From positions 48,695,783 to 48,759,782 of the forward strand of contig CM034301.1 of assembly GCA_019925795.1 (NCBI GenBank): a stretch of 64,000 nucleotides of DNA, given 5' to 3'. Under the pieces are notes generated by a model. The model searched no databases and was not told the origin of the DNA. It saw only the letters and a list, made by a program, of their open reading frames with translations. Origin of the DNA: Dendrobium chrysotoxum (Eukaryota; Streptophyta; Magnoliopsida; Asparagales; Orchidaceae). The translations under genes were made by a program, and so were the position numbers. This document shows positions 47,101 through 57,859 of this stretch, in pieces (position 1 is the stretch's first letter; the number at the start of each line of letters is the position of its first letter).

Positions 47101-50100
47101 TAGTCGTGAGTTGGATCGAGTCAGTCCGATCGGGTCTAGCGTGCGGCTAAAGGGGCTTCAGCTCTGATTGGGGTTGAATAGCATAAACAAAGAGGGAGGC
47201 GGCACGAGCTAGAGGCAGGATCGGGCCGGGTAGGTCGGGTGGGGTCTTGTATGCAGACGGAGGCGGATCAAGATATAGGGAGGTCAGATCGAGCGATCGA
47301 GCGATCGAGCGTGGGATCATTGTGCTGGAGCGGATTCGGGTTGGGAGCAGGGCATGCAATAGGGCAAAGGAGGTGGGCCAGAAGTAGGTATGCAGTATCG
47401 ACGAGTGTTCGGTTGGATCTAGGACTGGCCGGCTATTTGGGATCGAACAGTGGGTGGATGTCGGCTTCGGCACAGGTAGGAGAGCTACATTGAAGCACAA
47501 TCTGGCCGTGCAGGATCAAGACGAAGGGAGAGGGAGCGGCGTTCAGTTCTGAGAGATTGAAGTGCAAGAGATTGGATAGATCCCAGAGAGCAATTCGTTG
47601 AGAGTTTTGAGATTGTGATAGGAGTTACGTGGGGGAAGTTATAAGAGAATGTGGGTAATGGGAGCTGGTAGTTGCGAGATGGTTAAAGGTCAACACGTCG
47701 GCCGCCATCGTAGCCGGACGCTGCCCTCCTCCCGCTTGCGACTGCCACCGCCGCCACCACCCCGCTGGCCACTGCTAGCAGCTGCAGGCCGCCTCCCTGT
47801 CGCCGCCGCCTCCCCGTCGTCAGCCGTCGCCACCGCCCATCACTGCCCGCTGCCATTGCCAGCCGTCACCATTTAGGACTTTACTCAACATTTATTACTT
47901 CTAATAAAAAAAAATCATTCACCTGCATTTACTTTACATTCATCCAAATAATTCCAAAGTATTTCTTTTACATTGCATTCTTTTTATACTGCATTTCTCT
48001 TTCAGCCAACCAAACAGCCCTTAAGTGGGCAATAAAGGCAAATTCTATGTATTTATACAAATTCCAAACAGATTGTCTAATGCAGCTGAGAAGACCAACC
48101 AACCTAATTTCATGAAAGTGCGGATTCATGATGGCTTATCAAATATCATATGGCCGTAGGAAAAACGCTGATCAAAAAGCAAAAACACCAAAATGTACAG
48201 CTCAGTATGATCAATGTAATCAATAAACTGCATGGCCTTTGCAATTCAAGATTTCAATGAAATGAGAGGAGCCCGTTTCTAAGCTATTGTATACCAGAAC
48301 CTTCCGGTACTATTTTAATAAAAAAAAATTATCCTTCAACAACAGGGAATGGACCTATATGGTATAAACTGATTAAAAAGAGAAAATCACAGATAACCGA
48401 CAACTGCATGCGGAATCAATTAGCATTGATTTTTATCACGCTTTTTCACATTTGCAAATTTTAAACAGGCATAGAACATGCTGGATACAATCAGCTGAGG
48501 CAGAGGCACAATCATCTTTAAAAAAACGTTCTAATAGTTCAAACTGAAGACTGAACAAACCTTGCTGGTTTCTGAGAACAAGTTGGTTCGGTCACATATG
48601 TAGAAGTAGACCAGGAACCCACCAAATTCGGACCTGTATGACATAAATTAGACTTGGGACAATGAATGATAACAATAGATATCTCAAGTAAAGATATGCC
48701 AAAGTTTCAACAAACCAAAAAAGTATAGATATGTCAGAGAACTTACATTGCACGTAAAAGTGCCCGGTTTTCAACTAAGAAGGATTCATCCATCGTTACA
48801 AATCTGCAGCATATGTTACGCCAGAAATAGTAATTTCTTACAGCTTGGACATTCATGGTAATTTAAGCCTCTATTGCTTATTTTCAGTAACAAAAATATT
48901 TTCCACTACTGTTTAATATTAACCTGATTACAGTTGTACGGATAGAAGTACTCTGAAACTTCGCAGATGCAGACTTTGATAAGCCTCCTTCAAGCAACAT
49001 GACATGGTCACCTTCTTTAACCATTCCATTTCCCAACTCAACCAGATTGGTATCTGAATGGCTGCAAATAACATATACAAGATACTTAGAAGCATATAAA
49101 AAGATGATCTGTACATAAAGGTGGTTTTTGTTTTCTTAGTATTAGCAATGTATACGGAAGCAGGCACATAAGAATTCAAACTTCAACCATAAATGACTCT
49201 GCTTAATTTGGAAATCAATCAGTCCAGTAAAGAAAATAAAACTGTTATTGTGTAATATCTCAAGGAACTTTAAATGCAAATAAATGCTAGTAATATCCGC
49301 ATCTTACCTTGTTTAGGATTTAGAAGCATGTATATAGCCTCCCTTTATCATTATTTTGAAGACCTCCCATACACGGATGAATTCATGTATATTACAAATT
49401 AAACTGTTTGATCATAAATAGCAAAACAACTATTTTTTCAGGACAGTTGTGAAGAAAAATGCTCTGAAGCATTTTGACTGCATATATAATCAACCGAACA
49501 TCTAAAAAGAACTAAATTCAAACATGTGCTTCAAAAACAAGTTAAAGGTGCCAGTGTGAACAAATGTCCTTAAAACGCATATTTGACAGGCACACATGAT
49601 CCAAGGAACATATAAAATAACAAGAAAACCCAAAATTATTCATATTAAAACAAACAAACAATGGAACAGGGTTCCAAACTAAAATGAATAAGGACCGAAA
49701 TTATGCATTAATAATTACCTCATATTTTGACATAAGAACAATAATCAACGAATACTTCACAATTGATTAAACACAAAAAGATTCAAACATGAAACTTCTA
49801 AAAAGTATCTTGAGTTAAAGAAGAATCTTACACTTTCAAAGGAGAGGAAGATTTCCTGTATTCCAATATCTCTGAATATAACCATGCTGTAAATACAGGA
49901 ATAAATCCTAACAAAAAAGAAACCTGCATCAAAACAAACTATCCGTTAATATTTGCATATTAGGAACTCATCGAGAATTAGATATAGCATTTGCAACTAT
50001 CCAAATCCTGAAGTAATCATCATGCATCTCAGAAAATGCTACACAAAATCTTGGAATTGTCAGGCACAAAATGAACTTGATTGTATGCATGTCTGCAATT

Positions 50101-53100
50101 ATGGTACCAATCTAAAAAAAAAAAGCAGAAGAATAATAAATTGTCAATGAGCTCGAAATAAACAATGCTCATAAACATCTCAGCAATAGGTAGAGTAATA
50201 CTAAAGACTTATAAGACACAATATACTATCATCGATTGAATTGATTGTAGTGAAGCATGGCTAGGCATGCTCAGAAGAAAGCTCATTTCAATAAACAGAT
50301 TAACCAACGCACACCAAAATCAATAGCAAGCTAAGAAGAAAAATGATTTCAGAAAACAAATTGACCAATGCTCAAAACTGTAACTGTCACTGTCACGAAG
50401 TGCCCAAATTCCAGAAGGTAATAATTTGATGCATACCATAAGTCATCAAAACCACAAAATAAATTAGCATGAGGCATGGAACAAAAAAAAAAAAAAAACT
50501 AAAGCCCAGATTACCTATGGCTTTATTTTTATTACAGCGTGACAATTCAAGTTTCACCCTAGCTTGGGTCTTGTATGCATCACGTTCTGGAGCCCTTTAT
50601 TAGCTCCGAAGCACAATAATTAGATGAAACATGATTGGAAATCTATATCAATTGAGATCTGCATGTTTAAGTTTGATGGAACCATAGATCAAATAATTGC
50701 TTTGAGCAAGTTTATCTAAGCAGGTTTATATTATTTCATTTTGTAAATTTTAATTTAAGGTATTTTGAGCATGCCTATGATGAATGGTATGTGCCAATTA
50801 CTGATTTAGACTTCGTTTCGGACAGCTTTTGGCCATTGAGTTTTCGCTGCTTTCATGGAATTTTCGAGCTAAAAAATTGTTGTAAAAAACGGTAAAAAAG
50901 CTGTCCCAAATAAAACCTTAATTTCATTGAGCTAGGATAGTTTTATGTGGTTTGACATGGATTCCAGTTAGTTTGATTGTGTTTAATTCTAGTAGGTTTA
51001 AATGCTGAGGTTCAAAAAAATTCATATGCGATGACTGTTTGTTTGGGGCTTCAAAGAAAAGCTTGCTCACTGTTTTAGGCTTCAAAAAACAATTTGCAGG
51101 CATAAAAATATGGAGTGGGTTGAATACTGGTACTAAATTATCGTTGGTTGACCTTACTGCTGGTAGGCTTTGAATAAGGATCATATACAGGTGTTTTTTG
51201 TGATTATCTTGCCTCTAGTCTTATTGATGTTCACGAATTCCCAAAAAAGATGTTAACAGGTTCTCACAGGGATTGCACGTGATTTCATGTGGACAGATGA
51301 GTTCCAACTGTACATCATACCGCTCGCTAAATGTGGTTATGGAGAAATTTAAGAGTTGTATCTATGGTTTGGACAAGTATGCTGACGGTTAGGACTTCAT
51401 AGTCAGCTTTGGTGTTTATATGTGTCAACTAAGACTTAAATTTTGAGATTAATTAGAACTGATGGGGCCATATCATCTAATCTATGGATGAGAAATTTAT
51501 ACATAGATTCACAAGAGATGCAATTATTCAGTTTTCTTTTTCCACTCCAAAGTCCATAGTCTGAAAATTATTATTATTTAAGCAAGAATCAAACCCAAGA
51601 CCTTGGCAATAACTTACAAGGCCCTTAACAACCAGACTAACCTGCAACCAATGTAAATTAATCAGTTTTTTTTTTTTCCCTTCCAATATTGTGTGTTAGT
51701 TGGTATTGGATCCCCTTCAATATTGAGTGTTTACTTACAAGACCCTAACCAACTGCAAGCAAGTCCAAAGAGTATAAATCATTGCTCGTATTAATGGTGC
51801 ACCTCACACCACGATTGCAATGATGACACAATTGCACTCTCTGATAGAGAACAATGTCTCAAACTCATAACTATGGGCTCCCAAACATAATATGGTAAAT
51901 GTCTAGAATAATCATATAACATTTCATTGATGTACTCCTAATTGATGGTGAAGTGAATGTGGCATTGCAAGTCTATCCACATCTTTGAAACCTTTTAAAT
52001 CCATTCGAGTGGATAAAGACGAGGGTGATGAGTCATCTTGAGTTCTAGTCTTTTGACCTGACTCACCAGTATCAAATTCTTTCTATTCCAAAGATAAATA
52101 TGGTGTTGACCACCTCCTGCTCCACTTGGATCTACAAGGTGAATAACTTCTCATATTTATTAGCATCAAGCATTGTACTCAGCTCTTTCCCCTTCAACAT
52201 TATCATCAAAGAAAGGCTCAAGTCCATTTGATTCACCGACACCAATAATTGATCTTGCTCCACAATAATAGCTGCCTTCTTCTCTTGAACATCCTTCTTG
52301 AACTTCTCTAAGAAGAATTTCGAATAAAGTTTTCAGAATTTTCCTCAATCATATCCTAAGATCAAGCAATAATTTTTTTTTAATTTTATTATTATTATTA
52401 TTATTTTTAAGATCAAGCAATAATCATATTAAAGGTTGTCTTGAAAAAGAAGAAGCTATAGAATTACCTTTGTCATAATCCTTTTGAATCCACTTCTTCT
52501 TGGTAGCCTTTGATTCTTTTCCTTTGCTCTTTGGTCTTTGCAGAGGGATTGTTGCCTTTGTTCATACTTGTCCTCTCAATAATCATCACAAACATGTTTG
52601 TGTCATATCAGTAACTTATTTTCCAAAAAATCGTAGCAATCCCTAAATTTATAGGGCAACTCATTATCCTGCTTACTCATGTTCACTACTCTTGAACTGC
52701 TACATAATTGTGATCTCTAGCATTTAATATATCTATGACATTTATCTAGGTCTGGTGAAGCTTGGCCATGCAGATTAAGGAGATGTGTGGTAAGCAGTAA
52801 GCAAGTATCACAGCCAAGTGACAGCCACGGCTTCATTCCTTAGCATGCTTAAGCAATTCCTCGTTTATAACTAGAGCATCTTCACGGTATTTCACTCTTT
52901 CGTATACCATCATTCTTCAAACTAATGGTTAACAAACCCTAATTGAAAAGGGAGACCGATTCCAATCATCACTAGAACATTGAAATGAACAAGATCCAAT
53001 TTGCCACATCCCCACACAACATAATCAATAAGCATTATCAATGCAAGTTTAAAGGACGGATTAAACTATTTGCAAACGCAATGCGACCTCCAATTAGCAA

Positions 53101-53249
53101 GTGAAATACAAAAATCAATTAAGCAAATCGGCTTCAGATCCAGCAAGCACACGTTCAAATGAAAACCGGAAAATTTAAAACGGCAAGACCAAAAAAAAGA
53201 GAGAGCGCTTCACCTGACCGGCAGTTAAGGCACCGGAATCCACCATCAT
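32133..53249 (-). CDS. RWA: Protein REDUCED WALL ACETYLATION (CAS1-domain family)
   Basis: A Golgi multi-pass membrane protein needed for O-acetylation of xylan and other wall polysaccharides, probably supplying the acetyl donor. Exons: 53249-53214, 49923-49832, 49061-48924, 48803-48747, 48633-48561, 36984-36826, 35032-34883, 34782-34527, 34439-34318, 34176-34090, 34005-33917, 33825-33763, 33660-33604, 32562-32466 and 32382-32224, probably plus 32138-32133. Phases agree throughout and I find no in-frame stop. Visible blocks: [108 protein letters not shown] and FELTNTLKNAFVPTKDNKRL. The length is about 546 residues, normal for the family. Two ATG codons lie in tandem at the start. The C terminus is uncertain: without the last splice, the frame runs on to a stop at 32158. 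The RWA member number cannot be assigned. Confidence 0.95.
36201..36428. repeat. Two-copy tandem duplication, 114-bp unit, in RWA intron 6
   Basis: AAAGAGTCATTAACTATGCC starts at 36201 and again at 36315, and the text stays about 90 percent alike through the next AAAGAG at 36429. Non-coding. Confidence 0.9.
37140..37497. other. Possible remnant of an RTE LINE 3' end (minus strand)
   Basis: The text ATCCCAATTCCCAACTACTT followed by GGGGTTGG is close to the reverse complement of the plant RTE 3' end (compare the GCCGACCCCACGTAGTGGGA text at 5090-5109). No RT block could be read upstream. This may be an old fragment in the RWA intron. Confidence 0.3.
37498..39314 (-). mobile_element. Solo LTR, 1.8 kb, in RWA intron 5
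   Basis: Starts TGATGCAG and ends GTCCTCATCA on the plus strand, with CTTGC immediately on both sides (37493-37497 and 39315-39319). This is a perfect 5-bp target duplication, and no internal region or second LTR is present. The minus-strand reading has a TATTTAAAG promoter-like box near 39057. About 37905-38180 contains many copies of the word GGACAGCAA at 25-50 bp spacing. 38200-38960 is strongly G-rich on the plus strand. Open frames here (for example 38580-38900 minus) are proline-rich composition artefacts. Confidence 0.87.
40171..41063 (-). repeat. 3' LTR of the miniature element
   Basis: 893 bp, TGATGCA...TGCATCA. It is nearly identical to 41367-42246 apart from scattered substitutions and a few indels; for example, a short segment near 40338-40360 is missing from the other copy. 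The proline/serine-rich open frames within it are LTR sequence, not genes. Confidence 0.92.
41351..41362 (-). other. Primer-binding site of the miniature element
   Basis: Minus-strand TGGTATAAGAGC, 11 of 12 bases of the initiator-Met tRNA complement used by most plant LTR elements, four bases from the LTR. Confidence 0.85.
41367..42246 (-). repeat. 5' LTR of the miniature element
   Basis: 880 bp, same ends as the other LTR. A TATATATAGATAAAAAGAGG box near 41750 could serve as the promoter on one strand, but I cannot fix the transcription start. Confidence 0.9.
42674..43289. mobile_element. hAT-like MITE, 616 bp
   Basis: The ends read inward TAGGGGTGTCAAAAT and TAGGCGTGTCAATAT. Flanks are GTAACTAT (42666-42673) and GTAACTAA (43290-43297), 7 of 8 identical, as for hAT. 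Inside, GGGTCGGGTT/AACCCGACC words are repeated in both orientations near both ends, around a GC-rich core (about 42850-43120). No transposase is encoded. It is inserted in the interior of the 39331-44773 retroelement. Confidence 0.85.
44987..48020. mobile_element. 3-kb TIR transposon in RWA intron 5, flanked by TTAA, with captured sequence
   Basis: The left end GGGACGGTTGGATT and the inverted right end GGGCTGTTTGGTTGG are similar, and TTAA lies on both sides (44983-44986 and 48021-48024). The next 100 bp at each end share GTAAAGTA-rich text in inverted order. The end sequence resembles PIF/Harbinger (Tourist) ends; TTAA could also suggest piggyBac. The interior holds non-transposon-like DNA: a broken protein-like frame at 46030-46590 (minus) and a GC-rich tract (46800-47880) with CCGCC-rich trinucleotide text. 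No transposase was found. Confidence 0.65.
46030..46590 (-). pseudogene. Captured gene fragment inside the TIR transposon
   Basis: The minus strand reads protein-like text over about 180 codons: FINLKKLHRWFMVIDAATSQ, KRVLFPVKKLKESFFLNKEL, EVTWNHVCDINYLNEL, then after a stop TDTCIVLEVKLMKR, and after a frameshift GDVFYDA and SLSFHNSSNDRSQEDKLSCS. It has several in-frame stops and at least one frame change, so it is dead. I do not recognise the parent gene with certainty; it looks like a conserved plant protein of unknown function. Its place between transposon ends suggests capture by the element. Confidence 0.5.
50809..50917. mobile_element. Short PIF/Tourist-like MITE in RWA intron 1
   Basis: Ends GACTTCGTTTCGGACAGC and, inverted, GGTTTTATTTGGGACAGC match at 14 of 18 bases, with TTA on both sides (50806-50808 and 50918-50920). 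It is about 109 bp and hairpin-forming, of the same type as 61359-61429. Confidence 0.7.
51563..51650 (-). mobile_element. SINE-like tRNA-derived unit
   Basis: On the minus strand TAGTCTGGTTG (51639-51629) fits a tRNA A box with one mismatch and GGTTTGATTCT (51595-51585) fits a B box with two, at tRNA-like spacing. An (AAT)n-like tail follows at about 51580-51565. No target duplication was established. Confidence 0.5.
51660..53213. other. RWA intron 1, 5' part; no recognised element
   Basis: A long stretch of moderate complexity without clear transposon ends. 52060-52600 (minus) has broken lysine/glutamate-rich protein-like text that might be retroelement gag debris, but no zinc knuckle or other motif is visible. 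Confidence 0.35.
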
Positions 53250-53800
53250 CCTCGGGTTTCAGCTAAGAAAAAGCAAACAATGCGCCAAATCAGAATAGAA
53301 AGCAACCCCAGAAAGGGTAAACAATGCTTCAAAGATCGAAATGAGAAGCATACTTCCGATATGAAGGGAACCGTCCTCCTCTTTTCCCCCTTTCCTCCTT
53401 TCCCCCGCTTCGCAGGTCAGAGGAACCGCCTCCGGCGAATCTTCATTAACACGAGGAAATCGAGTATGAGATGTGAGGATTTAAACGAAAAGGAGATGGA
53501 GCGGATCTGAAGCAAGGAAGACGCAGCCCGCGGGAGATGATGGGTCGTTCTCGGTGGGGGTTGGAAATGTGAGGAGAAAAAGAAAAAGGGTGAGCGGTTG
53601 GGGGTTGTTGGTTCCTTTTCTTCTAGTCCTCGCCTTCGCCAAGATGCATTACAAAAATTGCATAATTTCGCAGCAAAATCGACGCGAGGAAGAAGAAAAT
53701 CGGATTCGGCGCAAATTGTTCTTGCCGCTTGACTTTTCTCGTCCTCGTTATTTCCGGATTCCGCTTAGTTCTGCTGGTAATCTAGAGAAGTGAAAGCCCT
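53250..53800 (-). promoter_or_regulatory. RWA 5' untranslated region and likely promoter
   Basis: Upstream of the tandem ATG codons the minus strand shows a pyrimidine-rich tract ending TTTCTTAG about 13 bases before the ATG. It could be the acceptor of an intron in the 5' untranslated region. The CT-rich stretch at 53380-53420 is typical of plant leader sequences. The transcription start and a TATA box could not be fixed. Confidence 0.4.
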
Positions 53801-54395
53801 CCAAGCATTTGATTCATTCATTCAATGTAGTGTGGGTCGGTGTGGCCTCGTATGTAACCAGATCGTGGCGGCCGCTAGGCTCGGTGCGTGGTGTCACGGG
53901 CTATAGACCGTACATCAGTTACTCCGACGCGCGGCCACACATATGGCTACTTATTATCAGCCCAAAGTCCACGCAGAATATTTTTGGGAATAGCGAGCGG
54001 AGCAGTTCAATTTAATTAAAAACAATAGAGTCGTTGCCCATTGCAGTTGGCTTGGAGTTCAAAATTGGAGAATTTTTTAATCGGATTCTTTAAAATAAAT
54101 TTTAAATTATTAAATTTATTTGATATAAATATAATTTATGAATGATTAATTAAATTTTTATTTTATTTATCTTAATATAAATTTAAAATACATTTAACAA
54201 AATTAAGATATTTTGATAAAAATTTTAATTAAAATATGGTGAGCCTTTTTTTTCATTTAAAATTAAATACATATAGAGTTATGACTACAACTCCAAGAAA
54301 AAAAAAATTACTTGTGAATAAACATAAAAAGACATGATATGGAAGTTGATAGGATAAAAGAGGGGAAAAAGGACTTAGTTTAAAGAAGATATTCC

Positions 54396-54486
54396 GAGCT
54401 CGGGTGTGCAAGTCGCTGGTTGAGCGAAGCTATTTCCTCCCATACGGCTCACATTAGAATCCCTAACTAGCCCAAAAAAAAAAAAG
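54396..54486 (+). mobile_element. 91-bp SINE with 13-bp target duplication
   Basis: AAGAAGATATTCC flanks the unit at 54383-54395 and 54487-54499. Inside, TGGTTGAGCGA (54417-54427) fits the tRNA A box and CATTAGAATCC (54452-54462) is 8 of 11 to the B box GGTTCGANTCC, 24 bases apart. A poly-A tail follows at about 54474-54485. This resembles the short plant Au-like SINEs. It lies about 1.1 kb upstream of the RWA start codon. Confidence 0.85.
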
Positions 54487-54499
54487 AAGAAGATATTCC

Positions 54500-56181
54500 A
54501 CTTCACCCAACTCCATAATGTCATAGCTAAATAATGAGCTCCAACTGTGAAATCCAATCACAGAGTGTTGAATTCAATTTTTCCTATCAGCAATATCAAG
54601 GCTTCACTTCCAACACTACCAAATCTCACAACATAATCGTAAGAGAAAAAGATAAAAAATTCTTAGGATATTATTACCGAATCCAAGTGCTCCGAAATAG
54701 CTTCCTCCTTTGAAAGTGTCCTATTTCTCTTTATTTATAAGATTATGGGGCTCTATAAAAAGCAACATAACTCCTCCTCCTTTTAAAAATTAGAGCCATT
54801 AGAGGGTTCATAAAAAGTTTCTACTCTTGGAGAGTTGCTAGAGAGTCCAAGAATTCTTAGAGAGTGTATCTTGCTCTTTGACTATGGGTTCTTAACCTTT
54901 GGTGAGGGCATCTTGGCCTTCGATGAGTGTGCACCTTTAACATTCTTATCCTCAAGGCAAATTGAGCTCGCCAGGTCGTTGGCATATTCAAATATAAAGT
55001 TGAGAAAGATGAAAAAGATGTCAATCAAAATATTATCATAAAAGTCAATGACAACAATCAAATAAAGTTGAAGTAGAAAGAGCATATATACTTGTTCAGC
55101 CTGAATTGAGTCAAATGAGATCAAAACAACCAATAAGGTTAACTTGTCGAGTTTGTTAGAAGGAATCTGTCAATGTCACTACGACAATAATATTTGATCT
55201 CATTGTCGACTATGAAGAGAATGATCTCTTAAGAATGTAAGTTGATAATATGTCATTAATCATAAATATGTCAAACTTCCTTGTAGAACTTTGCCAAAAC
55301 CTCTAATCATTAATCATAAATAAGGGGTCAGGGCAAGCCAAGGAACATGACCTTTGTCTCTTTGCTTAGACTTTCTGATAATAAGAAATCTCTGAGATTC
55401 TACTCTTTATACTAGTCATTTATTTTTACTCACCAACAAATTTATATTCAACAAAGCTAAAGCCATAAGAGGAGATAAAATTTAAAAAAAAAATCTTCTA
55501 ATAAAATTATTCCCAATATTTTATTGTACAACTTTGATTTATGATAAGCTTATTTTATATTTTTTATAATATATTATCAAAATAAAAAACAAAAACAAAT
55601 ATAAGAATATCTGAAATTATTATGTGGATATTAGGTGATGTAAAGTTGATTTTCTTTTTTTTTTTTTCTTTTTTAGACTGAAAACTTTTTTTTTACTTTT
55701 TGTTACAACAATTCGATGTCGATGTGAATGCAAGTTCATAATTTAATGGGGCATTAAATTTCTGAATCCATATATATCTATAATAGAAATTTTTTTGATA
55801 ATTACGACTATTCAATTCAATTTTTATATTTATGAAGAGGCTTACATTGGTTATTTTTGGGATTCGGTGGTTATTTTTTATGTTTTGAACTAAATAATCA
55901 TTTTTGGAGTGTAACAGAGCCTCTATAATCTATTTATAGTTAATTTAAAGAGCTTGGAGCTCAATTATCAATGTTTTTTTAATTGACGCAGCAATTTCAA
56001 GGTAAGTTTAATTCTAAGATTGTACTATGTTCATGATCACACCATGAGATCCACTTTGACATTCAGAGAGCAGTCATGTCTTGTAATTTTTTTCAAAACT
56101 ATTATTTTGTGTCTCAAGCTTTTAAGTGATAATGTATTTTTGGATGACATAGGTTTTAATGTTTGAAAATAGGACGACAAA
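54500..56181. other. Spacer upstream of RWA, no recognised gene
   Basis: AT-rich sequence with short open frames (for example 54835-55041) but no known domains. Parts near 54620-54960 have the feel of an LTR, but no ends were found. Confidence 0.4.
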
Positions 56182-57165
56182 TTATATGTCATCAGGATGT
56201 TCACATGATCAAGCAAGAATCCTGAAGCAATTCTTAAGTTAGAAACCTTCATAATTAAATGCAAGATCATCCCAACTTTGATTTCAATAAACTTATAATC
56301 GAACTAAATATAACACAAAAAATGTTCAAATCCGAGTCAAAATAAATCAAAATCAAGTATTTAAAGTATAGTTGAAAACTTTGTTACAGTAATTGAATGA
56401 CCCAATTATTTCTTAATCTTATGTTTTTATATTCAAAATTTAAAATGAGTATTTCAATGAGGGGAGTCCAACGAGCTTAAGCTCATTCGATTTTGAGGTT
56501 ATTAAGATGCTTAAATGTTAAAGAACATATTATGATCAATAAAATTAGCGCGAGCCATTTTATGGAATGTTTGAAATTTTAGCTAAAATAACCAAAATAC
56601 TATAAAATATTATAAATATACCACCATTCTTAATATGAGGGGAGCTTAGATTTTGACATGATTTTGGAGAGAGATTTGAAGAACTCTAGAGCCTTATTCG
56701 ACAATCAACGCCGATGACCGCTACCAACTATTGTCGTCAATTGACCCCATCACCCAACCGATGTTACTTGACCGACTTTGCCCTATTTCCATTGTACCAA
56801 CCGTTATTGGCTGGCTATCATCACCCAACCGATGTTACTCGACCACCATTATCTGACTGACATCACCTTTCATTGCTTCTTTAGCAATCTCTACTACAAA
56901 ACACTGGAGATCATCCAAACTTTGTATTCTCATCTTTTTTAGTTGAGGAGAAGAGCATTAATTACTAATTTTGACTTTAAAAATGTATCATTTCAACTAT
57001 GTCAGGCCTCGTGATTTTTATCTTTCTGAACTTTCGATGTAAACATTTTACTATCTCTTGAAACATTATTTTTATCTATGTGTATTGAATCTTAATACAA
57101 AACTAAGATATCAGACTCTCTCTAGTGTCGCAAATATTCTAACATGTAATAATATTTGTAAAATT
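56182..57165 (+). mobile_element. Copia-like LTR, same family as the 16415-17374 solo LTR
   Basis: From TGTCATCAGGATG onward it follows the 16415 LTR in diverged form: the ATCCTGAAGC start block, TTATAATCGAACTAAAT, TATAAATATACCACC near 56618, repeated CCACCCAACCGATG units at about 56745-56860, and a degraded 3' block near 57010-57100. No target duplication is seen. Confidence 0.55.
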
Positions 57166-57196
57166 AACATTTAAGTACTTCTATTGATAATTCTAT

Positions 57197-57850
57197 TGAT
57201 ACGTCAACAAAAAATGCCCTTGACCTGGCACAAATATTGATGCAAATCTGAATTGAAAACTTCTGAAATTAAATTTGGGACCATCCAAATTTGATTTTAG
57301 CAAGCTTATAATCAAATTGAACATCTCAAGGAGACGAACCCAATGACACCAAATTCAGTCCAATTCGAGCCCAAATGAGCTCAAATCAAAGGACCATAGA
57401 ATTCTTGGAAACTTCAGAGTATTAATTGGATGTCGAAATGATATTCAAATATGACATGCTTATAATTGAGCGGCTCGACGAGATGAATCCAACGAGTTCA
57501 AGATCACTGAATTCTGATATCATTAAGGAACTTAAATGCTTGATAAGCTCTCTATGATAAAGGGAATCACTATGAGCCACCTAATATAACATTTCAATTC
57601 TACTCTTGATCTTCTCTATATTTACTGAGCATGTTACTCCCAAAAAATTATAAATAGTCTCTCATTTTTCACATGAAAGGGGGAGAGGAAAGTGGATAAA
57701 AAAAGAGCTCTGGAGCTTAAAGAATCTTGGAGCTCCATCTCAGCACCACCACCCACAAATCTGTGATGCTAGGCCACCATTGTTGAACCTCTGGCCAACC
57801 GTCACCGTTGGACCTCCATATGGAAGCCACTAATGAGCCTTTCCCTGACC
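57197..57850 (+). mobile_element. Copia-like LTR fragment, same family
   Basis: Starts TGATACGTCAAC and tracks the 16415 LTR closely: GGCTCGACGAGATGAATCCA at about 57471, and the TATAAATAGTCTCTCATTTT box at about 57649. Its 3' third is missing, replaced by a minus-strand LTR fragment. Confidence 0.7.
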
Positions 57851-57859
57851 CTCTCCTTG

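Noticed and set aside
47147..47876. Long frames in GC-rich DNA, including a proline/alanine-rich 75-codon frame
   Set aside because: Trinucleotide-rich GC tract inside a transposon; frames on both strands are equally open and none has a known domain.
22722..53249. Idea that UPM1 and RWA form a functional cluster
   Set aside because: Siroheme synthesis and wall acetylation are unrelated, the genes are 5 kb apart with separate upstream regions, and plant genes are not usually operonic.
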